64,000 bases of DNA, from positions 1 through 64,000 of the forward strand of contig CAWADK010000020.1 of NCBI GenBank assembly GCA_963780715.1. The letters are read 5' to 3'. Positions 9,561 to 17,740 of this stretch are shown in pieces; positions within the stretch are counted from its first letter, which is position 1, and each line of letters opens with the position of its first letter. The DNA comes from JALORV01 sp963780715 (lineage in GTDB: Bacteria; Pseudomonadota; Gammaproteobacteria; Burkholderiales; Burkholderiaceae_F). A model generated the notes under the pieces. That model did not search any database, had not been told where the DNA came from, and saw only the letters and a program-made list of their open reading frames with translations. Made by a program: the position numbers and the translations under genes.

Positions 9561-10577
9561 CTAGCGCGCGGGCGGCGTGCGGAAATAGCGCGGCTCGACG
9601 AAGAGCGAGCTGATCTCCACGCGCTTCACTTCCGGATGGTCCGGGACGGCAAAGAGCACCGGCGTGATCAGTTCCTCGAAGAGACCGCGCAGGCTGCGGG
9701 CGCCGGACTTGTACTCGATCGCCAGGTCGGCGATCTCCTCGAACGCGCGCGGGGCGACCACCAGCTCGACGTCCTCGCTCTTCATGATCGCCTGGAACTG
9801 CCGGTAGATGCAGTTGCGCGGCTCCGTCATGATGCGCACCAGCATGTCGCGCGTCAGGTCCTGAAAGCGCGCCACGATCGCCAGTCGCCCGGTGAATTCC
9901 GGAATGAGGCCGAACTCGACAAGGTCCGTCGGCTTCACGCGTGCGTTGAGCCGCGTCAGGATCTTCTGGTTGTCGTCGTCGGACGTTGCGACAAATCCGA
10001 AGCCGTGGCTCTGCGACATGATCGCGTCGAGCCCGACGAAGGCGCCGCCGCAGATGAAGAGCACGTTCGTCGTGTCGAGGTACTGGCCGCTGCGCAGCCG
10101 GACCGGTGCGCCTTCCATGATCTTCAGCAGCGCGTGCTGCACGCTTTCGCCCGACTGGCCGCGTGCCGCGTCGACGGCGGAGCGCAGCTTGTCGATCTCG
10201 TCGATGAAGACGATGCCCTGCTGTGTGCGCGCGACATCACCTTCGGCCTTGTCGTGCAGCCGCTCGAGGATCGCCTCGATCTCGTCGTTGACATAGCGCG
10301 ACTGCGCGAGCGAGGTCGCGTCCGCAGTCACGAACGGCACGCCGAGCAGGCGCGCCAGCGACTCGCACATCAGCGTCTTGCCGGTTCCGGTCGGGCCGAC
10401 CAGCAGCACGTTGCTCTTCGTGATCTCGAGGCCTTCGAGCTGTGAACGCGCAATCTTCTTGTAGTGCGCATAGACGGCGACCGCGAGGATCTTCTTCGCT
10501 TCGTCCTGGCCCACGACGTACTGGTCGAGGTGGCGAACGATCGCGCTGGGGGTCAGCTTGGGGTCGAGCAGGCTCAT
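9561..10577 (-). CDS. ClpX-like AAA+ ATPase without zinc-binding domain
   Basis: This 338-residue protein aligns with the ATPase core of ClpX, the unfoldase that feeds ClpP. It starts directly at TPSAIVRHLDQYVVGQ and lacks the N-terminal zinc-binding, adaptor-docking domain of real ClpX (usually about 420 residues). Walker A is GPTGTGKT (61-68), Walker B GIVFIDEIDK (121-130), and sensor 2 is GARSLRG (292-298). The substrate-gripping pore-1 loop, GYVG in ClpX, reads RYVN (94-97). The RKH loop region is shortened to MEGAPVRLRSGQYLDT, without RKH. The ClpP-docking IGF loop reads FGF (193-195). No clpP is nearby. It sits in an operon with acyl-CoA-type genes, 17 bases after the kinase gene. It is probably a specialised paralogue; activity with ClpP is doubtful. 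Confidence 0.88.
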   Translation of the reverse strand: MSLLDPKLTPSAIVRHLDQYVVGQDEAKKILAVAVYAHYKKIARSQLEGLEITKSNVLLVGPTGTGKTLMCESLARLLGVPFVTADATSLAQSRYVNDEIEAILERLHDKAEGDVARTQQGIVFIDEIDKLRSAVDAARGQSGESVQHALLKIMEGAPVRLRSGQYLDTTNVLFICGGAFVGLDAIMSQSHGFGFVATSDDDNQKILTRLNARVKPTDLVEFGLIPEFTGRLAIVARFQDLTRDMLVRIMTEPRNCIYRQFQAIMKSEDVELVVAPRAFEEIADLAIEYKSGARSLRGLFEELITPVLFAVPDHPEVKRVEISSLFVEPRYFRTPPAR

Positions 10578-10594
10578 GGTGTGCAGGGATTGTC

Positions 10595-11638
10595 TCAGGC
10601 GCGCCGCGCGTAGCGCCAGCCCAGCTCGGCCAGCGCCTTCGCGTTCTCGCTTGCCTGCTTTGCGTTGTCCGACGAAGCAAGCCCTTCGGTCGCGCGTTTG
10701 TACACGCCCTGCAGGATGGCTGCGATGCGGAACAGGTTGTAGGCGAGGTAGAAGTTCCAGTGCTCGATGGTGGGGCGGCCGGTGCGTTCGACGTAGCGCC
10801 GGATGTACTCCTGCTCGTCCGGGATGCCGAGCGCGGCATGGTCAAGGCCGGCAATGCCGCGGAATGCACCCGGCGGGATGTGCCAGCTCATGCAGTGGTA
10901 GGAAAAATCCGCCAGCGGATGCCCGAGTGTCGACAGTTCCCAGTCCAGGATGGCGATGATGCGCGGCTCGGTCGGATGGAAGATCAGGTTGTCCATCCGG
11001 TAGTCGCCGTGCACGACCGTCGTTTCATCGCCCGCCGGGATGTGCTTCGGCAGCCACTCGATCAGGCGGTCCATCGCCTCGACGCGTTCGGTCTCCGACG
11101 CGCGGTACTGCTTGCTCCAGCGGCCTATCTGGCGCTCGAAGTAGTTGCCCGCCTTGCCGTAGTCCGAGAGGCCCGCGCGTTCGATGTCGACCGAGTGCAG
11201 CCGCGCGATGACGCGGTTCATCTCGTCGTAGATCGAGGCGCGCTCGACGCGGTCGAGGTCGGGCAGCGACTGGTCCCAGAAGATGCGGCCCTCGACATGC
11301 TGCATCAGGTAGAACGCGCGTCCGATCACGCTTTCGTCCTCGACCAGCAGCAGCGTCCATGGCACCGGGATGCCCTGCGCCGCGAGCGCACGCATCACGT
11401 GGAATTCGCGCTCGATCGCGTGCGCCGACGGCAGCAGCTTGGCGGACGGGCCGGGCTTGCTGCGCATGACGTACTTCGCCGTCGGTGTGGCGATCAGGTA
11501 CGTCGGATTGGACTGCCCGCCCTGGAACTGCTGCACCTCGACCGGCCCCCGAAAGTCCGGCAGATGCTGCTCGAGATGGGCGGCGAGGCGCCCGACATCG
11601 AAGGCGTGGCGTCCCGTCACGGCGCCGAGCTGGTTCAT
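10595..11638 (-). CDS. Phosphotransferase (APH/ACAD11-like kinase)
   Basis: This 347-residue protein has the aminoglycoside phosphotransferase-like kinase fold. The catalytic loop is VVHGDYRMDNLIF and the metal-binding motif ILDWELSTLGHPLAD, the form seen in the ACAD10/ACAD11 and LvaA branch. Known members phosphorylate the hydroxyl of hydroxyacyl-CoAs on the way to beta-oxidation. The N-terminal lobe carries the glycine-rich QGGQSNPTYLI. Its start overlaps the histidine phosphatase stop by four bases (ATGA), implying translational coupling. The CoA-transferase in the same operon supports a role in hydroxy-acid or branched-acid use (inference). It is unlikely to be an antibiotic-resistance gene. 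Confidence 0.88.
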   Translation of the reverse strand: MNQLGAVTGRHAFDVGRLAAHLEQHLPDFRGPVEVQQFQGGQSNPTYLIATPTAKYVMRSKPGPSAKLLPSAHAIEREFHVMRALAAQGIPVPWTLLLVEDESVIGRAFYLMQHVEGRIFWDQSLPDLDRVERASIYDEMNRVIARLHSVDIERAGLSDYGKAGNYFERQIGRWSKQYRASETERVEAMDRLIEWLPKHIPAGDETTVVHGDYRMDNLIFHPTEPRIIAILDWELSTLGHPLADFSYHCMSWHIPPGAFRGIAGLDHAALGIPDEQEYIRRYVERTGRPTIEHWNFYLAYNLFRIAAILQGVYKRATEGLASSDNAKQASENAKALAELGWRYARRA

Positions 11639-12357
11639 GCGATGTCTCCTGGTTCGCCGCGCGAAGTGCGCAGTTTCAGATATTTGTGCAGCAGATGCTC
11701 CATTGTGGACAGCCTGGTTCCTGTCTGCAGCGTATCAATCGGGCAGAAGTTGACGACGCGCACGACGCTGTTGGACGGCCCGGAGCCGACGTCGATGATG
11801 TTGAGGCAACCCGTGTCCTGCGCCAGGCCACCGAGGAAAACCGGCTGCCCGGTCAGGAACCAGGAAAGCAGTCCCCGGTTGACGCCGCCGTGCAGAACCA
11901 TCAGCGCGGTGTCCCAGCTCGGGTCGGCAAGCAGCCGCTGCAACGCGGGCAGCGTGCGATCGAGCATTGCGCCGATGGTTTCGCCTTGGAGGAACCGGGT
12001 CTCGCGCGGTACGGGCCCCTCGAAGGCGCCGAGGAACGCCGCTCGCAATTCATGATCGGAAATGCTCGGCAGATGCCCGGGCTGGATCTCCCGCAGGTCG
12101 GGCCAGTGCTCGATGGGCGGCGACCGGCCTGCGGTCTCGAGCACGTGCTGCGCGGTCTGGCGCGTCCGTGCCAGACCGCTGGTGATCGCGCGGTCGATCG
12201 CCAGGCCTGCGCGCGCAATGGATGCGCCCATCGCGCGAGCCTGCTCGATGCCCGCCGTCGTCAGCGGCACGTCATCGGGCGGGTAGGGGCGGCCCGCAGC
12301 ATCGAAGTAGTCGACGGCGCCGTGGCGCATCAGCAGCAGCCGTCGACGCTCGATCAT
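11635..12357 (-). CDS. Histidine phosphatase family protein
   Basis: This 240-residue protein belongs to the phosphoglycerate mutase-like superfamily. The phospho-accepting histidine is in LLMRHGAVDYFD near residue 11. The second conserved segment is SGLARTRQTAQHVLE, and a late histidine lies in LMVLHGGVNRGLL. The start at 12357 is chosen because it overlaps the CoA-transferase stop by four bases and begins just before the RHG motif. An open frame extends far upstream but has no family content. Histidine phosphatases often accompany ACAD11-like kinases in proteobacterial acyl-CoA clusters, as here. The substrate is unknown. Confidence 0.88.
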   Translation of the reverse strand: MIERRRLLLMRHGAVDYFDAAGRPYPPDDVPLTTAGIEQARAMGASIARAGLAIDRAITSGLARTRQTAQHVLETAGRSPPIEHWPDLREIQPGHLPSISDHELRAAFLGAFEGPVPRETRFLQGETIGAMLDRTLPALQRLLADPSWDTALMVLHGGVNRGLLSWFLTGQPVFLGGLAQDTGCLNIIDVGSGPSNSVVRVVNFCPIDTLQTGTRLSTMEHLLHKYLKLRTSRGEPGDIA

Positions 12358-13550
12358 CCGGCCGCCTGAACGACCCTGGCAGCGATCAGGTCGTCGATTG
12401 CGTCGGCGCCAAGACCCAGTTCGGCCAGCACCTCGCGGCTCTGCTGGCCGGCGCGCGGGGCCGGATGCGATGGCATCGCGTGGCCCGACATCTGCGCGAG
12501 CGGTCCGACTTCCGTTACGGCGCCCTGCCGGCGCACGACGCCGCGCGCGGAGGCCTGTTGATGGACGAGGGCCTCGGCCGGAGTCAGGACCGGTGTCACA
12601 CAGGCGTCGACGGCGTCGAAGACCTGCAGCCACTCCGCGAGCGTGCGGCCGCGCAGCTGTTCGGCTACGCGCGCGATCGTCTCGTGTGCGGCGACAGAAC
12701 CCGGCGCCTCGCCGTGAGCCCAGTGGCGCGTGCGCAGCTGCGCCAGCCCGGCCGCATCGCAGAAAGACTCCCAGAACTTCTGCTCCAGCGCCCCGACCGC
12801 CAGATGGCGGCCGTCGGCCGTCTCGTAGACGCGGTAGCACGCCGCTCCGCCGGTGAGCAGGGTTTCGCCGCCGATGGGCAGCTGCCCGATGTCGAGTTCC
12901 GCGTGCGGGAAGAAGTGATGCACCAGCAGGGCCTCGGACATGGCGACGTCGATCCATCGTCCCTGCCCGGTACGCTGCGCCGCCAGCAGCGCGATCAGCA
13001 GCGCCGACAGGGATGACAACGCACCGCCCAGCAGATCGCCGAGCTGCAGATTCGGAACCGCCGGACGACCCTCGGCGCGTATCTGGTCCAGCACACCACT
13101 CACCGCGATGTAGTTGATGTCGTGCCCGGCCTTGTGCGACCACGGTCCTGTCTGCCCATAGCCCGAGAGCGAACACAGAACGAGCCTGGGGTTGCGCGCA
13201 TGGAGCACGTCCCAGCCGAGGCCGAGACGGGCCAGCACGCCCGGGCGGAAGCTCTCGATCAGGGCGTCGGCCCGGTCGGCAAGCTGCAGCAGCAATTCGC
13301 GGCCGCGCGCGTGCTTGAGGTCGATCGCCAGTGACCGCTTGCCGCGATTGGTCGCCTCGAACGCCGGGTTGACGCGTACGCCCTGTGCGTTGGCGACCTG
13401 GGGGTCGAAGTCGCGCATGTAGTCGCCGGCCGCGGTGTCCTCGATCTTGATGACATCGGCCCCGAAATCGGCCAGGTGCATCGTCGCTGCCGGACCGGGC
13501 AGCAGGCGCGTGAGGTCGAGGATACGCAGGCCGGCGAGGGGTGCAGTCAT
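12354..13550 (-). CDS. CaiB/BaiF-type CoA-transferase (family III)
   Basis: This 398-residue protein is of family III, which moves CoA between carboxylic acids through an aspartyl-CoA intermediate. The N-terminus reads MTAPLAGLRILDLTRLLPGP, the usual beginning. An ADVIKIED segment follows, then LCSLSGYGQTGPW, and the catalytic aspartate is expected at Asp172 in QLGDLLGGA. A frame open to 13682 gives 44 additional Arg/Ser-rich residues outside the family, so the ATG at 13550 is preferred. It is probably the first gene of the operon through the MFS transporter, 52 bases after the ABC-F gene. It could act as an alpha-methylacyl-CoA racemase-like enzyme instead; the substrate is not deducible. 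Confidence 0.9.
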   Translation of the reverse strand: MTAPLAGLRILDLTRLLPGPAATMHLADFGADVIKIEDTAAGDYMRDFDPQVANAQGVRVNPAFEATNRGKRSLAIDLKHARGRELLLQLADRADALIESFRPGVLARLGLGWDVLHARNPRLVLCSLSGYGQTGPWSHKAGHDINYIAVSGVLDQIRAEGRPAVPNLQLGDLLGGALSSLSALLIALLAAQRTGQGRWIDVAMSEALLVHHFFPHAELDIGQLPIGGETLLTGGAACYRVYETADGRHLAVGALEQKFWESFCDAAGLAQLRTRHWAHGEAPGSVAAHETIARVAEQLRGRTLAEWLQVFDAVDACVTPVLTPAEALVHQQASARGVVRRQGAVTEVGPLAQMSGHAMPSHPAPRAGQQSREVLAELGLGADAIDDLIAARVVQAAG

Positions 13551-13602
13551 CGGACCCCCTGCGCGCATGAGCGCCGGCGAGCATGTCCCGCGCCCCCGGT
13601 CT

Positions 13603-15495
13603 TCATTCAATCGCCTCGAGTTCCTGCGTGAGTTCGAGCCATTGTCCCTCGAGCGTCTCGACCTGGCGCGACAGCTCGCCACGTCGCTTCAGGGTTTCGG
13701 CCACGACTGCTTCATCGCCGGCGTGGTAGAAGTCCGGATCAGCCAGCCGCGCGTCGAGTTCGCGCAGTTCATCGCTGACCTTCGCCAGTTCCTGCTCGAG
13801 TCGCTTCAGGCGCGACTGGAGCGGGCGCCGCGCACTCGCGCGGCGCTGCCGCTCGGCCGCCTCCTGCTTGCGTTGTTCGCGGCGGTTGGGCGTGTCGGCC
13901 TCGCCCGACCCATCGGCACGATCTCGCCGGCTCGCGAGCACGAGGGACGCGTAGTCGTCGAGGTCGCCGTCGAAGGCGGCGACGCGGCCGTCGTGCACCA
14001 GCCAGAGTTGATCGCAGGTCGCGCGCAGCAAGTGCCGGTCGTGCGAGACCAGCAGCAGCGCCCCTTCATAGGACGAAAGCGCCACGGTCAATGCCTCGCG
14101 CGTCTCCATGTCGAGATGGTTGGTCGGCTCATCGAGCAGCAGCAGGTTCGGGCGCTGCCACGCGATCAGCGCGAGCGCACAGCGCGCCTTCTCGCCGCCG
14201 GACATCGGACCGATCAGCGAAGTGGCCATCTCGCCCGAAAAACGATAGGTTCCCAGGAACTCACGCAGCTGCTGCTCGCGGGCATCAGGCGCCAGGCGGC
14301 GCAGGTGCGCGAGCGGTGTCTCGTCGGAGCGCAACTGGTCGAGCTGGTGCTGCGCGAAGTAGCCGATCGCCAGGCCTTGTCCCCGCCGCAGCTCGCCCGC
14401 CGATGGCTCCAGCTCGCGCGCGATGGCCTTCACGAGCGTCGACTTGCCGGCGCCGTTGACGCCGAGTATGCCGATGCGGTCGCCGGCGCGCACCGTCAGG
14501 GTGACGTCGGCCAGCACGGTCCGCGCTCCGTAGCCGAGCGACATGCCCTCGGCATCGAGCAGCCGCTCCGGCGTGCGCACTGGCTCCAGGAACTCGAAAC
14601 GCCACTCGCGCCGCGACCGGCTGGGCTCGATGACCGTCAGCCGCTCGAGCATCTTCAGCCGGCTCTGGGCCTGGCGTGCCTTCGTCGCCTGAGCGCGGAA
14701 GCGATCGACGAAACTCTGCAGGTGCGCAGCCGTCCGTGCATAGGCCTTGGCCGCGGCGTCCTGCTGCTTCTGTTGTTCGAGCCACGCGAGCTCGAAGGCG
14801 CTGTAGTCGCCGGCGTAGCGGCGGATCGCCTCCTGATCCACGTGCCAGATGGATTCGGCAATACGATCGAGGAACTCGCGGTCGTGCGAGATGACGATCA
14901 CCGTGGCAGGCTGGCGACGCAGCCAGGACTCGAGCCAGACGACGGAGTCGAGATCGAGGTGATTCGTTGGTTCGTCGAGCAGCAGGAGTTCTGCCGGGCG
15001 CAGCAGCGCGCGCGCCAGGGCCAGCCGGTTGCGCCATCCGCCGGAAAAGGCGGTGACAGGGCGCGAACTGTCGGAGGTCGCGAAGCCGAGGCCATGCAGC
15101 ACCGTCTGTGCCGCGGCGATGATCGCGCCTTCATTGAGTTCGGCCAATGCCGCGTGTGCATGCGCGAGCCGCATTTCGTCGTGCGACGTCTCCGCGGCGG
15201 CGAGCTCCGCGCGCGCGGCGACCAGCGGCGCATGACCGGCAACGACATAGTCCAGTGCGCTCAGATGGCTCGCTTCGATGTCCTGGGCCACGTGTGCGAT
15301 GCGCTCGGGCCGGGGCGCCTCTACGGTGCCTGCTTCGAGGCCCAGCTCGCCCAGCAGCGCGGCGAACAGGCTCGACTTGCCGCAACCGTTGGCGCCAACG
15401 AGCCCGATGCGCTCGCCGGGTCGCGCGATCACTGACACGCCCCGGTACAGCGTCCGGGTTCCGCGCGCGATCGAGACGTCGATGAGCCTCAGCAT
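13603..15495 (-). CDS. yheS: ABC-F family ATPase, YheS type
   Basis: This 630-residue cytoplasmic protein has two ABC ATPase domains and no membrane segments. Domain one has Walker A GANGCGKSS (about 34-42), signature FSGGWRNRLALA and Walker B LLLLDEPTNHLDLD. Domain two has GVNGAGKST, MSGGEKARCALAL and LLLLDEPTNHLDME. The linker contains FRAQATKARQAQSRLKMLER, the interdomain helix typical of ABC-F proteins. The tail (about 530-630) is charged coiled coil. The resemblance to E. coli YheS is high along the full length. ABC-F proteins act on translating ribosomes by binding near the E site. It lies upstream of the CoA-transferase operon; a link between them is not evident. Confidence 0.92.
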   Translation of the reverse strand: MLRLIDVSIARGTRTLYRGVSVIARPGERIGLVGANGCGKSSLFAALLGELGLEAGTVEAPRPERIAHVAQDIEASHLSALDYVVAGHAPLVAARAELAAAETSHDEMRLAHAHAALAELNEGAIIAAAQTVLHGLGFATSDSSRPVTAFSGGWRNRLALARALLRPAELLLLDEPTNHLDLDSVVWLESWLRRQPATVIVISHDREFLDRIAESIWHVDQEAIRRYAGDYSAFELAWLEQQKQQDAAAKAYARTAAHLQSFVDRFRAQATKARQAQSRLKMLERLTVIEPSRSRREWRFEFLEPVRTPERLLDAEGMSLGYGARTVLADVTLTVRAGDRIGILGVNGAGKSTLVKAIARELEPSAGELRRGQGLAIGYFAQHQLDQLRSDETPLAHLRRLAPDAREQQLREFLGTYRFSGEMATSLIGPMSGGEKARCALALIAWQRPNLLLLDEPTNHLDMETREALTVALSSYEGALLLVSHDRHLLRATCDQLWLVHDGRVAAFDGDLDDYASLVLASRRDRADGSGEADTPNRREQRKQEAAERQRRASARRPLQSRLKRLEQELAKVSDELRELDARLADPDFYHAGDEAVVAETLKRRGELSRQVETLEGQWLELTQELEAIE

Positions 15496-15624
15496 GAAAT
15501 GCGGTGTTCGTCCGAAGTCATTGTCAGGCGCATCGCGTTGAGCCGGGCAGGTTGTGGGCCATGGCGCCGCATCCGGGCCGCGTCAGGCGCGGGCTGAACC
15601 CGGACCAGGCCGTCTGGCGCCTCG

Positions 15625-16524
15625 CTACGGCAGCTCTTCCTGCCGGGCGAGAAACACCATGTCGTCGCCGGCGCTGGTCGTCAGCCATGTCAGCGGAAGG
15701 TCGCCAAAGGTCTTCTCAGCAGCGGCGCGGCCATCTCCGACTTCGACGATCAGCAGCCCGCCGCGCTTGAGGTGCCCGCGTGCCTGGCGCACCACGGTCT
15801 TGACCAGGTTCATGCCGTCCGCTCCGCCCGCCAGCGCGATCTTGGGCTCATGCGCGTACTCGGCGGGCAGCCTGGCCATCGCGCTCTCGGTCACGTAGGG
15901 CGGATTGCACAGGATGATGTCGTAGCGCTTGGTGCCGAGCGCGGCGAAGAGGTCGGACTTGACCGGGTTGACGCGCGACTGGAGCTGATAGTCGTCGATG
16001 TTGCGGCGAGCGACCGTCAGGGCATCGGCCGAGATGTCGGCGGCGTCGACTTTCGCATTGGAGAAGACGTCGGCAGCCATGATCGCGAGGCAGCCCGAGC
16101 CGGTGCACAGGTCGAGAACATCGCCGATCGCGTTGCGGTCACTGACCCAGGGGGTCAGTCCCTCGTCGAGCAACTCGCCGATGAACGAGCGCGGTATGAG
16201 CACGCGTTCGTCGACGTAGAACTTGTAGCCGCGCAGCCATGACTCGTTGAGCAGGTAGGCCGCCGGGATGCGCTTCTTCACGCGCCGGTCGATGACCTGG
16301 AGCAGTTCGTGGATCTCCGCGTGGGTCAGGTACGCATCGGCGAAGAACTCCAGCCGCTCCGTCGGCAGCTTCAGCGTGCGCATGACGATGAAGGCCGCCT
16401 CCTCGAAGGCGTCGCCCTGGCCATGGCCAAACGACAGCTCGGCCTCGTTGAAGCGGGTGACCGCGTAGCGGAGCACGTCGCGCAGCGTGCGGAGGTTGGC
16501 CTGCGCGTCGATCAGCGTTGTCAT
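15625..16524 (-). CDS. prmB: 50S ribosomal protein L3 N5-glutamine methyltransferase
   Basis: This 299-residue SAM-dependent enzyme methylates a glutamine of ribosomal protein L3. The SAM-binding motif is DLCTGSGCLAIMAA (about 138-151). The glutamine-methyltransferase catalytic motif is NPPYVT, followed by MARLPAEYAHEPKIAL, which marks PrmB rather than PrmC. The N-terminal helical region includes FGHGQGDAFEEAAFIV. It starts just after dapE (three bases after the dapE stop), so the two are likely co-transcribed. Confidence 0.94.
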   Translation of the reverse strand: MTTLIDAQANLRTLRDVLRYAVTRFNEAELSFGHGQGDAFEEAAFIVMRTLKLPTERLEFFADAYLTHAEIHELLQVIDRRVKKRIPAAYLLNESWLRGYKFYVDERVLIPRSFIGELLDEGLTPWVSDRNAIGDVLDLCTGSGCLAIMAADVFSNAKVDAADISADALTVARRNIDDYQLQSRVNPVKSDLFAALGTKRYDIILCNPPYVTESAMARLPAEYAHEPKIALAGGADGMNLVKTVVRQARGHLKRGGLLIVEVGDGRAAAEKTFGDLPLTWLTTSAGDDMVFLARQEELP

Positions 16525-16527
16525 GGT

Positions 16528-17661
16528 CTATTCCGCGGCCAGGAGACGTACCAGCGTACCCAGATAAACATTCTTGAGCGGTTCGAGGTCCGCCACGGCG
16601 ATCTGCTCGTTGATCTTGTGGATGGTCGCATTCGGCGGGCCGAACTCGATGACCTGCGGACACAACGTCGCGATGAAGCGACCGTCGGACGTCCCGCCGG
16701 TGGTGGACAGCTCCGGACTGATCCCGGTCGTCTGTTCGATCGCGGCGCTGATGGCCTGCGAAAGCTCGCCGCGCGGCGTGAGAAACGGCTGTGCGCCGAG
16801 GGTCCAGTCGAGCTCATGCGAGACCTCGTGCCTGCGCAGCACCTCCGCGACGCGCCGCTGCAGATCTTCGGCGGTCGATGCCGGCGCGAAGCGGAAGTTG
16901 AAGTCAACACTGCAGGTCCCGGGGATCACGTTGCCGACGCCGGTTCCGGCATGGATGTTGGAGACCTGGAATGTCGTCGGCGGGAAGAACTCGTCGCCGT
17001 CGTCCCAGCGGGTGGCCGCGAGTTCGGCGAGCGCCGGCGCCAGCATGTGCACCGGGTTGCGGGCCAGGTGAGGGTAGGCAACGTGCCCCTGCACGCCCTG
17101 TACTGTCAGCCGTCCCGACAGAGAGCCGCGGCGCCCGTTCTTGATCGTGTCACCGAGCCGGTCAACCGAGGTCGGCTCGCCGACGATGCAGTAGTCGATT
17201 GCCTCGCCACGGGCGCGCAGGGCCTCCACCACCTTGGTCGTGCCGTCGGTCGCCGGGCCTTCTTCGTCCGAGGTCAACAGCAACGCAATCGACCCGCGAT
17301 GGTTCGGCTGCGCGCGCACGAACTCCTCGGCGGCCACCACGAAAGCGGCGATCGAACTCTTCATGTCCGCGGCGCCACGCCCGACGAGGACGCCATCGCG
17401 GAGAGTCGGCGTGAAGGGGTCCGAACTCCACTGGTCCAGCGGCCCGGTCGGAACGACATCGGTGTGCCCCGCAAAGACGAACACGGGCGCGGCGCGGCCG
17501 CGCCGCAGCCAGAGGTTCGTGACGCCGTTGCTGGCAATGGTCTCAGCGATGAAGCCCAGCGGCGCCAGTCGCGCGGCGATCAGCGGCTGGCAGCCGCCGT
17601 CATAGGGCGTGACGGACTGCCGGGAGATCAGTTCGCGGGCAAGTTCGAGGGTCGGGTGCAT
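16528..17661 (-). CDS. dapE: Succinyl-diaminopimelate desuccinylase
   Basis: This 377-residue M20-type di-zinc enzyme removes succinate from N-succinyl-L,L-diaminopimelate in lysine and peptidoglycan precursor synthesis. Metal ligands are in FVFAGHTDVVPTG, in GRGAADMKSS and in LTSDEEGPATDGT, with the catalytic glutamate in the EE pair. The late SGTTG-equivalent reads STTGGTSDGRF. The start MHPTLELARELI at 17661 is preferred to one seven codons earlier. The cluster also carries dapD and dapC, so three consecutive steps of the succinylase pathway are encoded here. Confidence 0.95.
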   Translation of the reverse strand: MHPTLELARELISRQSVTPYDGGCQPLIAARLAPLGFIAETIASNGVTNLWLRRGRAAPVFVFAGHTDVVPTGPLDQWSSDPFTPTLRDGVLVGRGAADMKSSIAAFVVAAEEFVRAQPNHRGSIALLLTSDEEGPATDGTTKVVEALRARGEAIDYCIVGEPTSVDRLGDTIKNGRRGSLSGRLTVQGVQGHVAYPHLARNPVHMLAPALAELAATRWDDGDEFFPPTTFQVSNIHAGTGVGNVIPGTCSVDFNFRFAPASTAEDLQRRVAEVLRRHEVSHELDWTLGAQPFLTPRGELSQAISAAIEQTTGISPELSTTGGTSDGRFIATLCPQVIEFGPPNATIHKINEQIAVADLEPLKNVYLGTLVRLLAAE

Positions 17662-17740
17662 GCGTGCGGCCGCACGCAGCATCGGTGCACGTGCGAAGCG
17701 CGCGGATTGTAGCGGCTGACCCGTGCCGCCTGCGACGGCG

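Noticed and set aside
10595..11638. Antibiotic-resistance phosphotransferase
   Set aside because: The fold is shared with aminoglycoside kinases, but the ILDWELSTLGHPLAD motif and the CoA-transferase operon indicate the ACAD11-like branch.
11635..13584. A 649-codon frame containing the histidine phosphatase
   Set aside because: Only the last 240 codons match the family. The upstream part overlaps the CoA-transferase gene in another frame, so the start at 12357 was used.
13435..15435. A 666-codon open frame antisense to the ABC-F gene
   Set aside because: The minus strand carries both Walker sites and signatures of the ABC-F protein; the plus-strand frame has none.
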